Source: Marinobacter nanhaiticus D15-8W (lineage in GTDB: Bacteria; Pseudomonadota; Gammaproteobacteria; Pseudomonadales; Oleiphilaceae). Taken from it: 64,000 nt of DNA. Every line of letters starts with the position of its first letter. Position 1 is the first letter of the stretch. Below the pieces are notes generated by a model. That model was not told the origin of the DNA, searched no databases, and was given only the letters and a program-made list of their open reading frames with translations. This document shows positions 25,514-33,526 of the stretch, one piece after another. Made by a program: the position numbers and the translations under genes. The DNA is taken from NCBI RefSeq assembly GCF_036511935.1, contig NZ_AP028878.1:1488001-1552000 (forward strand), read 5' to 3'.

Positions 25514-25679
25514 GGAAGCCTCTAAGCGAGTTGTATGCCAATGATGGTAAGCGAGTGATAGGTAATTGATTTAATGGTAATTAAACTGGTTTTATGGGGG
25601 CGGTTACAGAAAGCGTAAAGCGCGGTGGCGTGCACTTCGAAGGCCCAGTTGCACTTCAATGAAGCGATCTTGAGAAGGG

Positions 25680-26723
25680 TCAGTGGCTCCCTTGTGGCGA
25701 GGTAGGCGGCAGGCCGGGGACCCAGTCAACAACGCCAAAGCTTTCCGCGCTGATCCACACCACGAACACCAGATAGAACACCAGCAGGGCAACGGATTCG
25801 GTACGGGACAGCACCATATTCGTGCGCATCAGCAGGAAAAGAAGGATGGTCGCGGCGGTGAGCACGGCCATCATCGGGGCAGCGACGGAGAAGTTGATGA
25901 CGGTGGTGCCGGCGATCAGGACACCAACCGGAATACAGACAAGCAGGTCAAAGGTATTGCTCCCCAGCACGTTGGCGATACTGGTGACCCCGCGCCCGTC
26001 CCGGGCGGCGCGGACCGAGACGAAGGCATCGGGAATTGAGGTGCCGGCTGCGACCACGGTGATCCCCCACAGGAAGCTGGGCGTGCTGAAGATCTCGCCG
26101 AAGTTGATGGCGGCGCGTACCAGGCCCTCGACGCCGACGACGATAACAATCAACGACAGGCCCAGCTTTCCCCACTCCTTCGGGGCCGAAATGCCGGTGG
26201 TGTCGACCTTCTCACCCTGGTCCAGCGTGTCCTGGTACTGGACGAAAATATAGAGCAGGTACAGCCCGATCGGCATCAGCGCGAGCCAGCGATTGATCTC
26301 ACCGACGATAGCGTGCTCGTTCTCGACCGGGAAATAGATGGCGGCGAAGGAGAAGGTCAGCGTCAGTACCGCCACCGCGATCATGTAGAACTGGGCTTCC
26401 TTGTACACCAGGTCGCGGCTGGCGCGTAGTTGCTTGCGGGTACTCAGTCCGGCGGCGGCGGGAATGATCAGGATATTGAACAGTGCCGAGCCGACAATGG
26501 CGGCCACGCCTAGTTCGAACTCGCCGTGGACCAATGTAGAAATAACGGTGGTGGAAAGTTCCGGAAAGGAGGAGCCGACCGCTACGACAATCGCGCCCTG
26601 GACGATCTCCGGCAGGGAATAGTAGGCAGAGAGCCGGGCACTGGAGGACTCCAGTAAACCGCTACCCTTCCAGATAATGGCTGTCCCGATCAGTGCAACC
26701 ACTGACCACAGCAGTATCTCCAT
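25680..26723 (-). CDS. CaCA-family cation exchanger (YrbG-like)
   Basis: A 347-residue membrane protein of the calcium/cation antiporter superfamily with 10-11 helices. The two alpha repeats are visible: VAVGSSFPELSTTVISTLV (about 52-70) and VAAGTSIPDAFVSVRAARDG (about 230-250), each followed by a GSxxFNxLI or GSNTFDLLV helix. The second repeat has Asp where the first has Glu. The family exchanges calcium, sodium or other cations for protons or sodium; the ion cannot be fixed from sequence. GAGG is 4 bp before the ATG. The 114 bp upstream are packed with hairpins. Confidence 0.9.
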   Translation of the reverse strand: MEILLWSVVALIGTAIIWKGSGLLESSSARLSAYYSLPEIVQGAIVVAVGSSFPELSTTVISTLVHGEFELGVAAIVGSALFNILIIPAAAGLSTRKQLRASRDLVYKEAQFYMIAVAVLTLTFSFAAIYFPVENEHAIVGEINRWLALMPIGLYLLYIFVQYQDTLDQGEKVDTTGISAPKEWGKLGLSLIVIVVGVEGLVRAAINFGEIFSTPSFLWGITVVAAGTSIPDAFVSVRAARDGRGVTSIANVLGSNTFDLLVCIPVGVLIAGTTVINFSVAAPMMAVLTAATILLFLLMRTNMVLSRTESVALLVFYLVFVVWISAESFGVVDWVPGLPPTSPQGSH

Positions 26724-26746
26724 GCGCCCTCGTGCTCGAAGTCCCT

Positions 26747-26835
26747 GACCTCCCCGGAGGTCTTTGAGCCCTCGAACACCTTCCTGAGTGTTCCAGGAGA
26801 GTCGAAGGCCTTTAAAGGCTGCCTGAAGGGCAGCC
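26747..26835 (-). promoter_or_regulatory. Cluster of four inverted repeats between lysR and the cation exchanger gene
   Basis: In transcription order: GGCTGCC/GGCAGCC (26835-26829 with 26823-26817), the perfect palindrome GCCTTTAAAGGC (26819-26808), GAACAC/GTGTTC (26793-26788 with 26779-26774), and GACCTCC/GGAGGTC (26762-26747). The first lies 2 bp after the lysR stop and is followed by TTT, so it may terminate lysR. The rest form a structured leader for the exchanger gene. Confidence 0.5.
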
Positions 26836-26837
26836 GG

Positions 26838-27770
26838 TTATGCAAGTTGACGCATCGGTTCCGGGTACAACGCCTGTTCGCTTCGCAATGCCGTGAAGGC
26901 TCGCGCGATATGTCCTCCAAGCGCTTCGACCACATCGCCACGCTGTGCGCCGGTAAGCATTTCGATTTGGTAATGCCCCAATGGCGGCAGCCCAGCTGCT
27001 TCCGGAACCTGGCGTATGGGTTTGCGGATCAGGCCCAGCGGAAACGGCGCGATGGCAAGATCGGCCTCCATGGCCGCCTGCTGGCCGGCACAATGCTCGC
27101 TGGTGTAGGCCACACGATAGGGAATGCCAGCCCGATCCAGGGCAGCCAATGCAGTGGCGCGCCAGATACAGCCTGGGCTGGCAAAGGCAACGGGTAGCGG
27201 CGAGCGTTCAATCGCCGTACCGCCAGCCCGGTGTGCCCAGACCAGCGGCTCTGTATGGACCACTGTCCCGTGATCGGCTTGCCCGTCGCTACCCGAGGTA
27301 ATCAGCGCCAGGTCGATTTCACCGGATTCAAGCCGTTCCACCATGGTCTGGCTGCTGCCGACCACGACATCCACCTGTACTGCCGGGTGGGAGCGAGCGA
27401 AATCAGCAAGCACGCCGGGCAGTATGCGGGTGCCGATATCGTCCGGGGTGCCGAATTTGACCGTGCCGCTCAGGGAAGGGCGCAGGAATTCGGAAACGGC
27501 CTCTTCATTCAGCTTCAGCAGTCGCCGGCTGTAACGCAGCAGTGTTTCCCCCTCGGGCGTCAGGGACACGCGCCGGGCTTCGCGAACGAAGAGTTGTGTT
27601 TCGAGCATCTCTTCCAGTCGCTTGATCTGCATGCTGACCGCCGACGTGGTTCGAAAAACCTGTTTGGCCGCCCGACTAAAACTATTGGTCTCTGCAATGG
27701 CAACGAACGTTCGCAGGACATCGTTTTCGAGTAACGGCAACGTGCGAGTGAGAGGGACAGGGGAGGTCAT
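26838..27770 (-). CDS. LysR-family transcriptional regulator (LrhA-like)
   Basis: A 310-residue LysR protein with the winged helix at about 15-75 (DVLRTFVAIAETNSFSRAAK and TTSAVSMQIKRLEEMLETQLF) and an effector domain at about 100-295. The helix resembles the LrhA/HexA branch. It is divergent from a DUF1127 gene, an arrangement common for this kind of regulator, which suggests that gene as a target. Ligand unknown. A hairpin with T residues follows the stop codon. Confidence 0.88.
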   Translation of the reverse strand: MTSPVPLTRTLPLLENDVLRTFVAIAETNSFSRAAKQVFRTTSAVSMQIKRLEEMLETQLFVREARRVSLTPEGETLLRYSRRLLKLNEEAVSEFLRPSLSGTVKFGTPDDIGTRILPGVLADFARSHPAVQVDVVVGSSQTMVERLESGEIDLALITSGSDGQADHGTVVHTEPLVWAHRAGGTAIERSPLPVAFASPGCIWRATALAALDRAGIPYRVAYTSEHCAGQQAAMEADLAIAPFPLGLIRKPIRQVPEAAGLPPLGHYQIEMLTGAQRGDVVEALGGHIARAFTALRSEQALYPEPMRQLA

Positions 27771-27946
27771 GGCCGGCTCCCGTTTTCGTTAAATTAGATT
27801 GAAGGCTCAGTGTAGTTTATTTCGATTGAATGAACAAAGTCGTGGTCGCAACCTGATGGTCGAGGTTGAGGCCAGCAAGCCGCCCGGATGGTCCGGGCGA
27901 CACGGGGCCTTACTGAGCAATCAACGTAGGAAAGAAGGAGCCGACC

Positions 27947-28240
27947 ATGAATCGCCGGAACAATGAAACGAACCGCCATCCCGATACCGGCCGTGTACAG
28001 GTGCCCGCGTTCTACATGCCGGCCATGCCGCCGATCCAGCTAACTGAGGCGCTTGACCGTTGGATTAGCCATTGGCTGCAGCGCCGCAAGTTCCGCCGCC
28101 TGCTGAATTACGACGACCAACATCTGGCGGTGCTGGGGCTCAAGCGTGAGGATCTCGCGTGGGCAGCTCGCCAGCCGTTACAAACCGACGCCTTTGAGGT
28201 TTTGCAACAGCGGTTACAGGGTTGTGCCCGAACAGATTAA
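27947..28240 (+). CDS. DUF1127-containing small protein
   Basis: A 97-residue protein. After a variable N-terminus of about 40 residues it carries the DUF1127 motif: WLQRRKFRRLLNYDDQHLAV then LGLKREDLAWAA. DUF1127 proteins are short, basic and often transcriptionally controlled by neighbouring LysR proteins. Some small members bind RNA or affect phosphate and carbon responses in Agrobacterium, but this one has no known role. AAGGAG lies 8 bp before the ATG. Its end overlaps the convergent tetR gene by 4 bp. Confidence 0.8.
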   Translation: MNRRNNETNRHPDTGRVQVPAFYMPAMPPIQLTEALDRWISHWLQRRKFRRLLNYDDQHLAVLGLKREDLAWAARQPLQTDAFEVLQQRLQGCARTD

Positions 28241-28869
28241 TGCGCCAGGGCGCTGATCGCCGGGTCGTAAACCAGTCTCAGATGCGTGCGGTAGGATTGG
28301 ACCTGGTCGATCAGCGCCTGATTGTTGTCGAGCAACCGCGCAAGGATGATGCCGCCTTCGAGTGAGGAACTGAACATGTCCGCCAGGGTGTCTATCGACA
28401 CCGGTGTTCTTGCAGGGTAGCGTTCAGCCACTTCTACCAGTCGCTCGGCAATCAGGGTGCGCCAGCCTAACAGTCCAGCGACCATCTGCTCACGCACCTC
28501 CTCATCCAATTGCTGCAGCTCGTAGGTGAAGGCCGCTACCAGGCAGCCCGGATGAATGGTCAGCATGCCGCTCACCATTTCGGTAAACAGGTTGAGAAAG
28601 ATCAGCAGGCGCTGGAGTGGGTCTTCGCTGAGCCTGTCCGCCTGCGCCAACAGTTCATGGAAGACCGCATTGTCCTGCTCGATATAGCGTTCTACCAATG
28701 CCCTGGCCAGGGCTGTCTTGCCGTTGAAATGATAGAAGAAACCGCCCTTGGTGATGGCTGCCTTGTCGAGGATTTCTTCGATCGAGGTGCCCGTAAATCC
28801 CTTTTGCAGTATCAACGCCTCGGCGGTCGCCAAGATTCTCTCGCGACTGCTGTTTGCTCGTGTAGCCAT
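28237..28869 (-). CDS. TetR-family transcriptional regulator
   Basis: A 210-residue repressor. The DNA-binding domain (residues 8-55) has GFTGTSIEEILDKAAITKGG followed by FFYHFNGKTALA, the standard TetR helix-turn-helix with the FYHF motif. The C-terminal domain (60-205) is helical and is the ligand pocket, with no recognisable specificity. A 25-bp imperfect dyad starts 3 bp before its start codon and points to autoregulation. The divergent homocysteine methyltransferase gene, 265 bp away, is another possible target. Confidence 0.88.
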   Translation of the reverse strand: MATRANSSRERILATAEALILQKGFTGTSIEEILDKAAITKGGFFYHFNGKTALARALVERYIEQDNAVFHELLAQADRLSEDPLQRLLIFLNLFTEMVSGMLTIHPGCLVAAFTYELQQLDEEVREQMVAGLLGWRTLIAERLVEVAERYPARTPVSIDTLADMFSSSLEGGIILARLLDNNQALIDQVQSYRTHLRLVYDPAISALAH

Positions 28870-28871
28870 CC

Positions 28872-28896
28872 TTAACTTTACCCGTGGTCCAGTTAA
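28872..28896. promoter_or_regulatory. Candidate TetR operator
   Basis: TTAACTTTACC-CGT-GGTCCAGTTAA: the 11-bp arms match at 9 positions around a 3-nt centre. The dyad sits immediately upstream of the tetR start codon, the normal place for an autoregulatory TetR operator. Confidence 0.55.
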
Positions 28897-29134
28897 ATCT
28901 GTGTTGCCTCAAGACTGAGTTGGCGGCGCAATGCGTGGTTTACGCAATATGTTGATTTCAAAGGTTTTAAAGATGGACGAAGTTCGTACCGTCGGTTCAC
29001 TAGTTTTGGGGCAGGGGCGGCTCTAAACTGCTTTTCGTCCGGACAATAATTGATCAATCCAAAAAGTTTAACCCGTTATGGACAAGGAATGAACTCTGCA
29101 TCACTCCCATGCGGTGTTCCCGGAGGAACGAATA

Positions 29135-30073
29135 ATGTCGGTTTACAGAAATGCATTGCCCCAGCTTGGCGACCAGCTCTTCCTGCTCGACGGCGGCATG
29201 GAAACCACGCTGATCTACCTGGATGGCCTTGAGCTCCCTCACTTTGCCGCCTTCGATTTGTTGTCGACTCGAGAAGGGGAAGAAAAGCTCGAAGCCTATT
29301 ATCTGCCCTTCGTTGAACTGGCACGCCGTTCACGCCGTGGGCTGATCCTGGAAAGCCCGACCTGGCGCGCCAGCCCTGATTGGGCAGAGAAACTGGGCTA
29401 CAGCCTGGATGAGTTGGACGATCTCAATCGCAAGTCGATCGGGCTACTGGAACGTATCCGTGAGCGCTACCAGACGGCAGGTACGCCGATGGTGATCAGC
29501 GGTTGCCTGGGCCCGCGGGGCGATGGCTACGTGCCGAACCAGGGCATGGGTGTCAACGAGGCACGGGATTATCACCAGAGGCAGGTCGACGTTTTTGCCG
29601 GTAGCGCGGCCGATATGGTCGCGGCGTTGACGATGAATACCATCGAAGAGGCGACCGGTATCGTGTTGGCTGCACAGGCGGCGAGTATCCCGGTGGTGAT
29701 TTCCTTCACGACGGAGACCGACGGTCGGCTGCCTTGCGGCGTATCGCTCGCAGAAGCGATAGAGGCAGTGGATGCGGCGACGGACACGGGCCCGATCTAC
29801 TACATGATCAACTGCGCCCATCCGGACCACTTTACGCCAGCTCTGACGGAAGAGCCCTGGACACGACGGGTTCGCGGTATCCGCGCCAATGCGAGTCGCA
29901 AGAGCCATGAGGAACTGGATCGGTCAACGGAGCTTGATGCAGGTGATCCGAGCGAACTGGGGGCGCAATATGCTCAACTGCGCGAGCGCTTCAGTCACCT
30001 GAACGTTCTCGGTGGGTGTTGCGGTACGGATATCCGGCACATCGAGTCTATAGCCGGACACTGCGCACACTAA
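29135..30073 (+). CDS. Homocysteine S-methyltransferase family protein
   Basis: A 312-residue TIM-barrel enzyme. LLDGGMETTLI opens the domain, and the zinc cysteines are in YYMINCAHPDH (about residue 225) and LGGCCGTDIRHI (about 296-297), as in MmuM and the homocysteine domain of MetH. ANASRKSHEELDRSTELDAG is conserved in the bacterial subgroup. It would transfer a methyl group from S-methylmethionine, betaine or a related donor to homocysteine; the donor is not determinable. The start at 29135 has GGAGG about 8 bp upstream; a Met 7 codons earlier has none. A strong hairpin follows. Confidence 0.87.
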   Translation: MSVYRNALPQLGDQLFLLDGGMETTLIYLDGLELPHFAAFDLLSTREGEEKLEAYYLPFVELARRSRRGLILESPTWRASPDWAEKLGYSLDELDDLNRKSIGLLERIRERYQTAGTPMVISGCLGPRGDGYVPNQGMGVNEARDYHQRQVDVFAGSAADMVAALTMNTIEEATGIVLAAQAASIPVVISFTTETDGRLPCGVSLAEAIEAVDAATDTGPIYYMINCAHPDHFTPALTEEPWTRRVRGIRANASRKSHEELDRSTELDAGDPSELGAQYAQLRERFSHLNVLGGCCGTDIRHIESIAGHCAH

Positions 30074-30089
30074 GGCGTTTGAACGAAGA

Positions 30090-30114
30090 AGACCGCTGGT
30101 TCAGCCAGCGGTCT
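30090..30114. terminator. Bidirectional terminator hairpin
   Basis: AGACCGCTGG (30090-30099) and CCAGCGGTCT (30105-30114) form a perfect 10-bp stem with a 5-nt loop between two convergent genes. On the minus strand it is followed by TTCTTCGTTC, on the plus strand by CTCC. Confidence 0.6.
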
Positions 30115-30140
30115 CTCCGCGGTTAGCCGGGTTGTAGCAT

Positions 30141-30743
30141 CTACTCGAAGTGTCCGTGGACCGCATGCACGATGTCGGAGAACGTGCGGGCCCGGGCATT
30201 GCTCTCCAAGGCGATATGCAACCGGCGAGCAATCAGTCCCGAGGATATCAGACCGCGCAGGCGGGTTCGGCCGGGCTGGTTCTCGTCGTCTTCGAATACC
30301 AGGAAGTGATCGGTCTGCGCCTGGTTGAAGGTCTCGACCACATCGCCGATACGCACGTTCGCCAGGTGACGGACATGGATGCTGGGAAACTGGTTGGGCC
30401 GCTCCATGATGTCCTTCACCTGGACTTCGTCCAGGCTGGTGCCCTTGGCATGGGCGGTAGCTAGTGCTTTTTTGCCAAGCACGTCCTTGAGGGAAATGAT
30501 ACCGACGAATTCACCGGAACCGTTGACCACCAGTTTCAGCGGCACATCGGCCAGTTTCATTACCACGCGGGCTTCGCTCACCGAGACGTCACCTCTGATG
30601 GTGGACGGCGGCGTTTCGCGAAAGTCGCGCATAATCTTTATAGCCGGATCTTCCGGGGTCAGTTCCGGGTGCAGGTCCGGGTCTACGATACGCTGTTTGC
30701 CAAGTACTTCGCTGGTCGGCAGGGGCTGGTAGTTTGCGCTCAT
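30141..30743 (-). CDS. Two-CBS-domain protein
   Basis: A 200-residue soluble protein with an N-terminal leader of about 35 residues and a CBS pair. CBS1 (about 40-95) contains VPLKLVVNGSGEFVGIISLKD, and CBS2 (about 115-180) contains DHFLVFEDDENQPGRTRLRGL. CBS pairs bind adenosine nucleotides and act as energy sensors. No enzymatic domain is attached. The start at 30743 is preferred to a Met 6 codons upstream because GAGAGG precedes it. It does not appear to share an operon with its neighbours. Confidence 0.85.
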   Translation of the reverse strand: MSANYQPLPTSEVLGKQRIVDPDLHPELTPEDPAIKIMRDFRETPPSTIRGDVSVSEARVVMKLADVPLKLVVNGSGEFVGIISLKDVLGKKALATAHAKGTSLDEVQVKDIMERPNQFPSIHVRHLANVRIGDVVETFNQAQTDHFLVFEDDENQPGRTRLRGLISSGLIARRLHIALESNARARTFSDIVHAVHGHFE

Positions 30744-30830
30744 GGGTACGCCTCTCGTCATTGGAATCGTTAGCTATCCGGTGATCGCCAGGTTATCTGG
30801 CAATGAATTCCGGCATGGTTTTCAACGGCT

Positions 30831-31139
30831 TCAATGACGGGCTGGGGGCCCCTGAGGTAAAACGGGGTAGCTTACGTCATAGGATCTGGCCGCCGGACGC
30901 GGGCGGAACCCGACGAGCACGATCAACGCGGACAGGGCTATGAGTCCGGCGGTCTGGGGTGGTGGTGCCAGTTCGGCGGAGGAAAAGGTCTCGTCAGCCA
31001 GGGAGGTTACGGTATCGGCGCTGGGCACACCTGCCGAATAGCCTGAAGCGAGATCCGTAGACTGGGACAGGGTCGAGCCAACAAAAAAAAGCGTAATCGC
31101 AAGAGCGACCAGCATGCGGCCAAAATGTGAGTAGAGCAT
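30831..31139 (-). CDS. Small membrane protein with signal-like N-terminus and C-terminal helix
   Basis: A 102-residue protein with an N-terminal hydrophobic segment (about 9-26, LVALAITLFFVGSTLS), a Ser/Thr/Ala-rich middle, then APPPQTAGLIALSALIVLVG and FRPRPAARS. The order proline cluster, membrane helix, arginine cluster loosely recalls C-terminal sorting signals such as PEP-CTERM. However, the PEP triplet is absent and about 20 residues follow the helix. GAGG lies 9 bp before the start. Function unknown. Confidence 0.6.
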   Translation of the reverse strand: MLYSHFGRMLVALAITLFFVGSTLSQSTDLASGYSAGVPSADTVTSLADETFSSAELAPPPQTAGLIALSALIVLVGFRPRPAARSYDVSYPVLPQGPPARH

Positions 31140-31320
31140 TGCGCTTTACCTCGCGCCAAACCGATTGTTTCGTTTCTGCATTCGGTAGTACATCAGCTTC
31201 TTCTTTCAATATAGTGCCCAGCGCTGCAATTTAAACAGCGTAAAAGCACGTACACCTGACCTGAATCATTGACAAGTTGAAAGTTTGGCTGTCGTGTTTT
31301 GGTGCTCGGCGCGAGAAACC

Positions 31321-31335
31321 GCACCGTTACGGTGC
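31321..31335. promoter_or_regulatory. Palindrome GCACCGT-T-ACGGTGC
   Basis: A perfect 15-bp dyad (7-bp arms, one central base) 154 bp upstream of the codB start. Candidate operator for the cytosine operon, or a small hairpin. Confidence 0.4.
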
Positions 31336-31371
31336 CTTCTTCCTCGCACACTTCGTGACTGCGGCTATGGC

Positions 31372-31388
31372 TTGTGCAACCTGCACAA
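31372..31388. promoter_or_regulatory. Palindrome TTGTGCA-ACC-TGCACAA
   Basis: A perfect 17-bp dyad (7-bp arms, 3-nt centre) 100 bp upstream of the codB start. It is a good candidate binding site for the PucR-type regulator encoded within the operon. Confidence 0.5.
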
Positions 31389-31488
31389 AGAGTGAGGCGC
31401 CATGAAAGAAGCTTCGGCCCGAGAATGGTCTCCTGGCACAGCCATTGCCAATCCGACTGCATATCAACCGGAACGGAGATCAACCTTC

Positions 31489-32772
31489 ATGAATCATCCA
31501 GCCACCCCACAAGAACAGGATTATCCGCTCAGCGCGGTGCCGCTCGAGGCACGCAAGAGTCTGGCGTCGATGGGCCTGGTTCTCCTGGGATTTACGTTCT
31601 TTACTGCCACCATGTGGGCCGGCGGGTCGGTCGGGACTGCATTCGATTTCCAGACGATGTTATTGGTGCTTTTGATCGGTAACCTGCTGCTCGGTACCTA
31701 CGCCGCGATCCTGGCTTTCATTGCTGCACGGACCGGATTGAATACCGCGCTGATGAGCCGTTTTGCGTTCGGACAGGTGGGCAGCAAGTTGTCCGACTTC
31801 ATTCTCGGCTTTACCCAGATCGGCTGGTACGCCTGGGGTACCGCGACCATGGCGATCCTCCTGGTCAAGATGACCGGGCTTTCGCAGGCCTGGGAGATGC
31901 CCCTGATGGTGGTGTTCGGTTTCGGTTTCTGCATCAGTGCGTTTATCGGTTATAGAGGTCTGGAGTGGCTGTCGCGATTTGCAGTGCCGGCAATGATCAT
32001 CCTGATTGCCGTCAGTATGACGATTGCCACGAACGATGGTGGTGGGCTGGCTGGACTGAGTGCCATCGTGCCTTCTGAGGATATGAGCATGGCGGCGGCG
32101 ATTACGCTGGTCTTCGGTACCTTTGTCAGCGGCGGTACCCAAGCCACCAACTGGACCCGGTTCGCCCGCTCAGGCAAGGCTGCTGTGGTTGCCACACTGG
32201 CAGCGTTCTTCATCGGTAATGGACTGATGACACTGGTGGGTGCATTCGGTGCGCTGGTCTACCAGCAGGCTGATATCGTCGACATCCTGGTGGCGCAGGG
32301 TCTCGCGACGCTGGGAATCCTGATGCTGTTCCTTAACCTTTGGACGACCCAGGACAATACCGTCTATAACTTTGCGGTCGCTGGGTGCAACATGTTCCGC
32401 ACCCGCCGTCGCAAGTTGGTTACCGTCGTCGGTGCCGGTGTGGGCACCTTGCTTGCCGTACTGGGCATGTACGAATGGCTGATTCCCTTCCTGATCCTGC
32501 TGGGCACGTTCATCCCGCCGGTGGGCGGCGTGATAATGGCAAACTATTTCGTGGCCTGGCGTGCGAGGTATCCGGATCTTGAAACGGCCTCGCTTCCGGC
32601 GTTCAACCTGCCCGGGCTGGCGGCTTATGGTCTGGGTTCACTGGCGGCCTATACCTCCCCCTGGATTGCGCCGGTGGTTGGGGTTGTCGCGGCAGCGTTG
32701 GCCTTTGCCTTGATTCATGTGGCAACCGTGGCCGTGAAGGAACGCCGGGCCGAAATGATGAAGCCGGTCTGA
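31489..32772 (+). CDS. codB: Cytosine permease CodB (NCS1 family)
   Basis: A 427-residue transporter with about 12 membrane helices of the nucleobase:cation symporter-1 family. N-terminal motifs MWAGGSVGTAFDFQTMLL and MSRFAFGQVGSKLSDF match CodB, as does the loop GGTQATNWTRFARSGK. It imports cytosine with protons or sodium. Its position two genes before codA supports cytosine as substrate. The start at 31489 has GGAG 10 bp upstream; upstream in-frame Met codons lack family similarity. The regulator gene begins 1 bp after its stop. Confidence 0.92.
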   Translation: MNHPATPQEQDYPLSAVPLEARKSLASMGLVLLGFTFFTATMWAGGSVGTAFDFQTMLLVLLIGNLLLGTYAAILAFIAARTGLNTALMSRFAFGQVGSKLSDFILGFTQIGWYAWGTATMAILLVKMTGLSQAWEMPLMVVFGFGFCISAFIGYRGLEWLSRFAVPAMIILIAVSMTIATNDGGGLAGLSAIVPSEDMSMAAAITLVFGTFVSGGTQATNWTRFARSGKAAVVATLAAFFIGNGLMTLVGAFGALVYQQADIVDILVAQGLATLGILMLFLNLWTTQDNTVYNFAVAGCNMFRTRRRKLVTVVGAGVGTLLAVLGMYEWLIPFLILLGTFIPPVGGVIMANYFVAWRARYPDLETASLPAFNLPGLAAYGLGSLAAYTSPWIAPVVGVVAAALAFALIHVATVAVKERRAEMMKPV

Positions 32773-32773
32773 C

Positions 32774-33526
32774 ATGCCGCTGACCTGTGCCGATATTCCG
32801 CAACTCCCCGGACTCGAATCGATCCTTATCCGGGGTGGATGCGGTGGCCCACTGAAACCGGTCCGCTGGCCTTACGTGGCGGAGAACCGATCCTTCCGGC
32901 CTTGGGTGAAGGGCGGGGAGCTGGTTTTCATCACCGGTATCAGCCGCCATCGCAGTCCGGAAAACCTGAGCGAGCTGATATACGAAGGGGTGGATGCGGG
33001 CGTAGCCGGCCTGGTTATCCTTACCGGCGATGCCTACATTGGGCAATTGCCCCAGCGTCTGGTGCGTGTGGCTGAGGAACAGGGCTTGCCATTGCTGGAA
33101 CAGCCGTATGCCCTGCCCATGGTGGAAGTTACCGAGATTATTTCGAGAGCGCTTCTAAAGGATGAGCAGCGGGCGTGCCTGCCAGCCAGTGGATCCGGTG
33201 AGCCGCTGGCCCAGGTTATCCGCCGGCGCATCGGACCCAAATCGGAGCTTATTGAAATGCTGGCAGCTCGTGTGAACGGCCGCCTTGAACTGATAGAGAA
33301 AAGTGGCCCGACGCTCGATGCCTGGCTGGCACATGGCGGCAACCTATCTGCAGCTGCACAGGCTATGGGTGCGCACCGCAACAGCCTGCGTTACCGCCTG
33401 GATAACCTGTTTCGCGAGACCGGCCTGCGCCCGGACTGCGCGCAAGACCTGGAAACCCTGGTCATGGTCCGCGCCATGCTGCGGCCAACGACCGAATTCG
33501 AGACCCCACCCGGAGATATTGAATGA
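32774..33526 (+). CDS. PucR-type regulator of the cytosine operon
   Basis: A 250-residue protein. The N-terminal half (about 8-125) is the PucR-like purine-catabolism domain, with VRWPYVAENRSFRPWVKGGE then LVFITG, and AGVAGLVILTGDAYIGQLPQ. The C-terminal helix-turn-helix of the HTH_30 type is NLSAAAQAMGAHRNSLRYRL (about 197-216). The GGDEF-like middle domain of longer PucR proteins is missing. It lies between codB and codA, starting 1 bp after codB and overlapping codA by 4 bp. Control of the operon by cytosine or a related base is a natural inference. Confidence 0.88.
   Translation: MPLTCADIPQLPGLESILIRGGCGGPLKPVRWPYVAENRSFRPWVKGGELVFITGISRHRSPENLSELIYEGVDAGVAGLVILTGDAYIGQLPQRLVRVAEEQGLPLLEQPYALPMVEVTEIISRALLKDEQRACLPASGSGEPLAQVIRRRIGPKSELIEMLAARVNGRLELIEKSGPTLDAWLAHGGNLSAAAQAMGAHRNSLRYRLDNLFRETGLRPDCAQDLETLVMVRAMLRPTTEFETPPGDIE

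Larger units (their letters stand above)
31140..31488. other. Intergenic region upstream of codB with two palindromes
   Basis: 349 bp between the divergent small membrane protein gene and codB, with no convincing gene. It holds a TTGACA hexamer near 31269 and two perfect palindromes (31321-31335 and 31372-31388), probably the control region of the cytosine operon. Confidence 0.5.

Noticed and set aside
26724..26837. Manganese (yybP-ykoY) riboswitch before the cation exchanger
   Set aside because: The conserved GGGGAGUA-type core was not found, though the region is clearly structured.
29116..29129. Hairpin GTTCC-CGGA-GGAAC at the ribosome binding site of the homocysteine methyltransferase gene
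   Set aside because: Only 5 bp with a 4-nt loop; too weak to claim translational control without conservation.
31193..31483. Possible 96-codon gene on the minus strand upstream of codB
   Set aside because: No ribosome binding site or domain; it overlaps the palindromes that more likely control codB.
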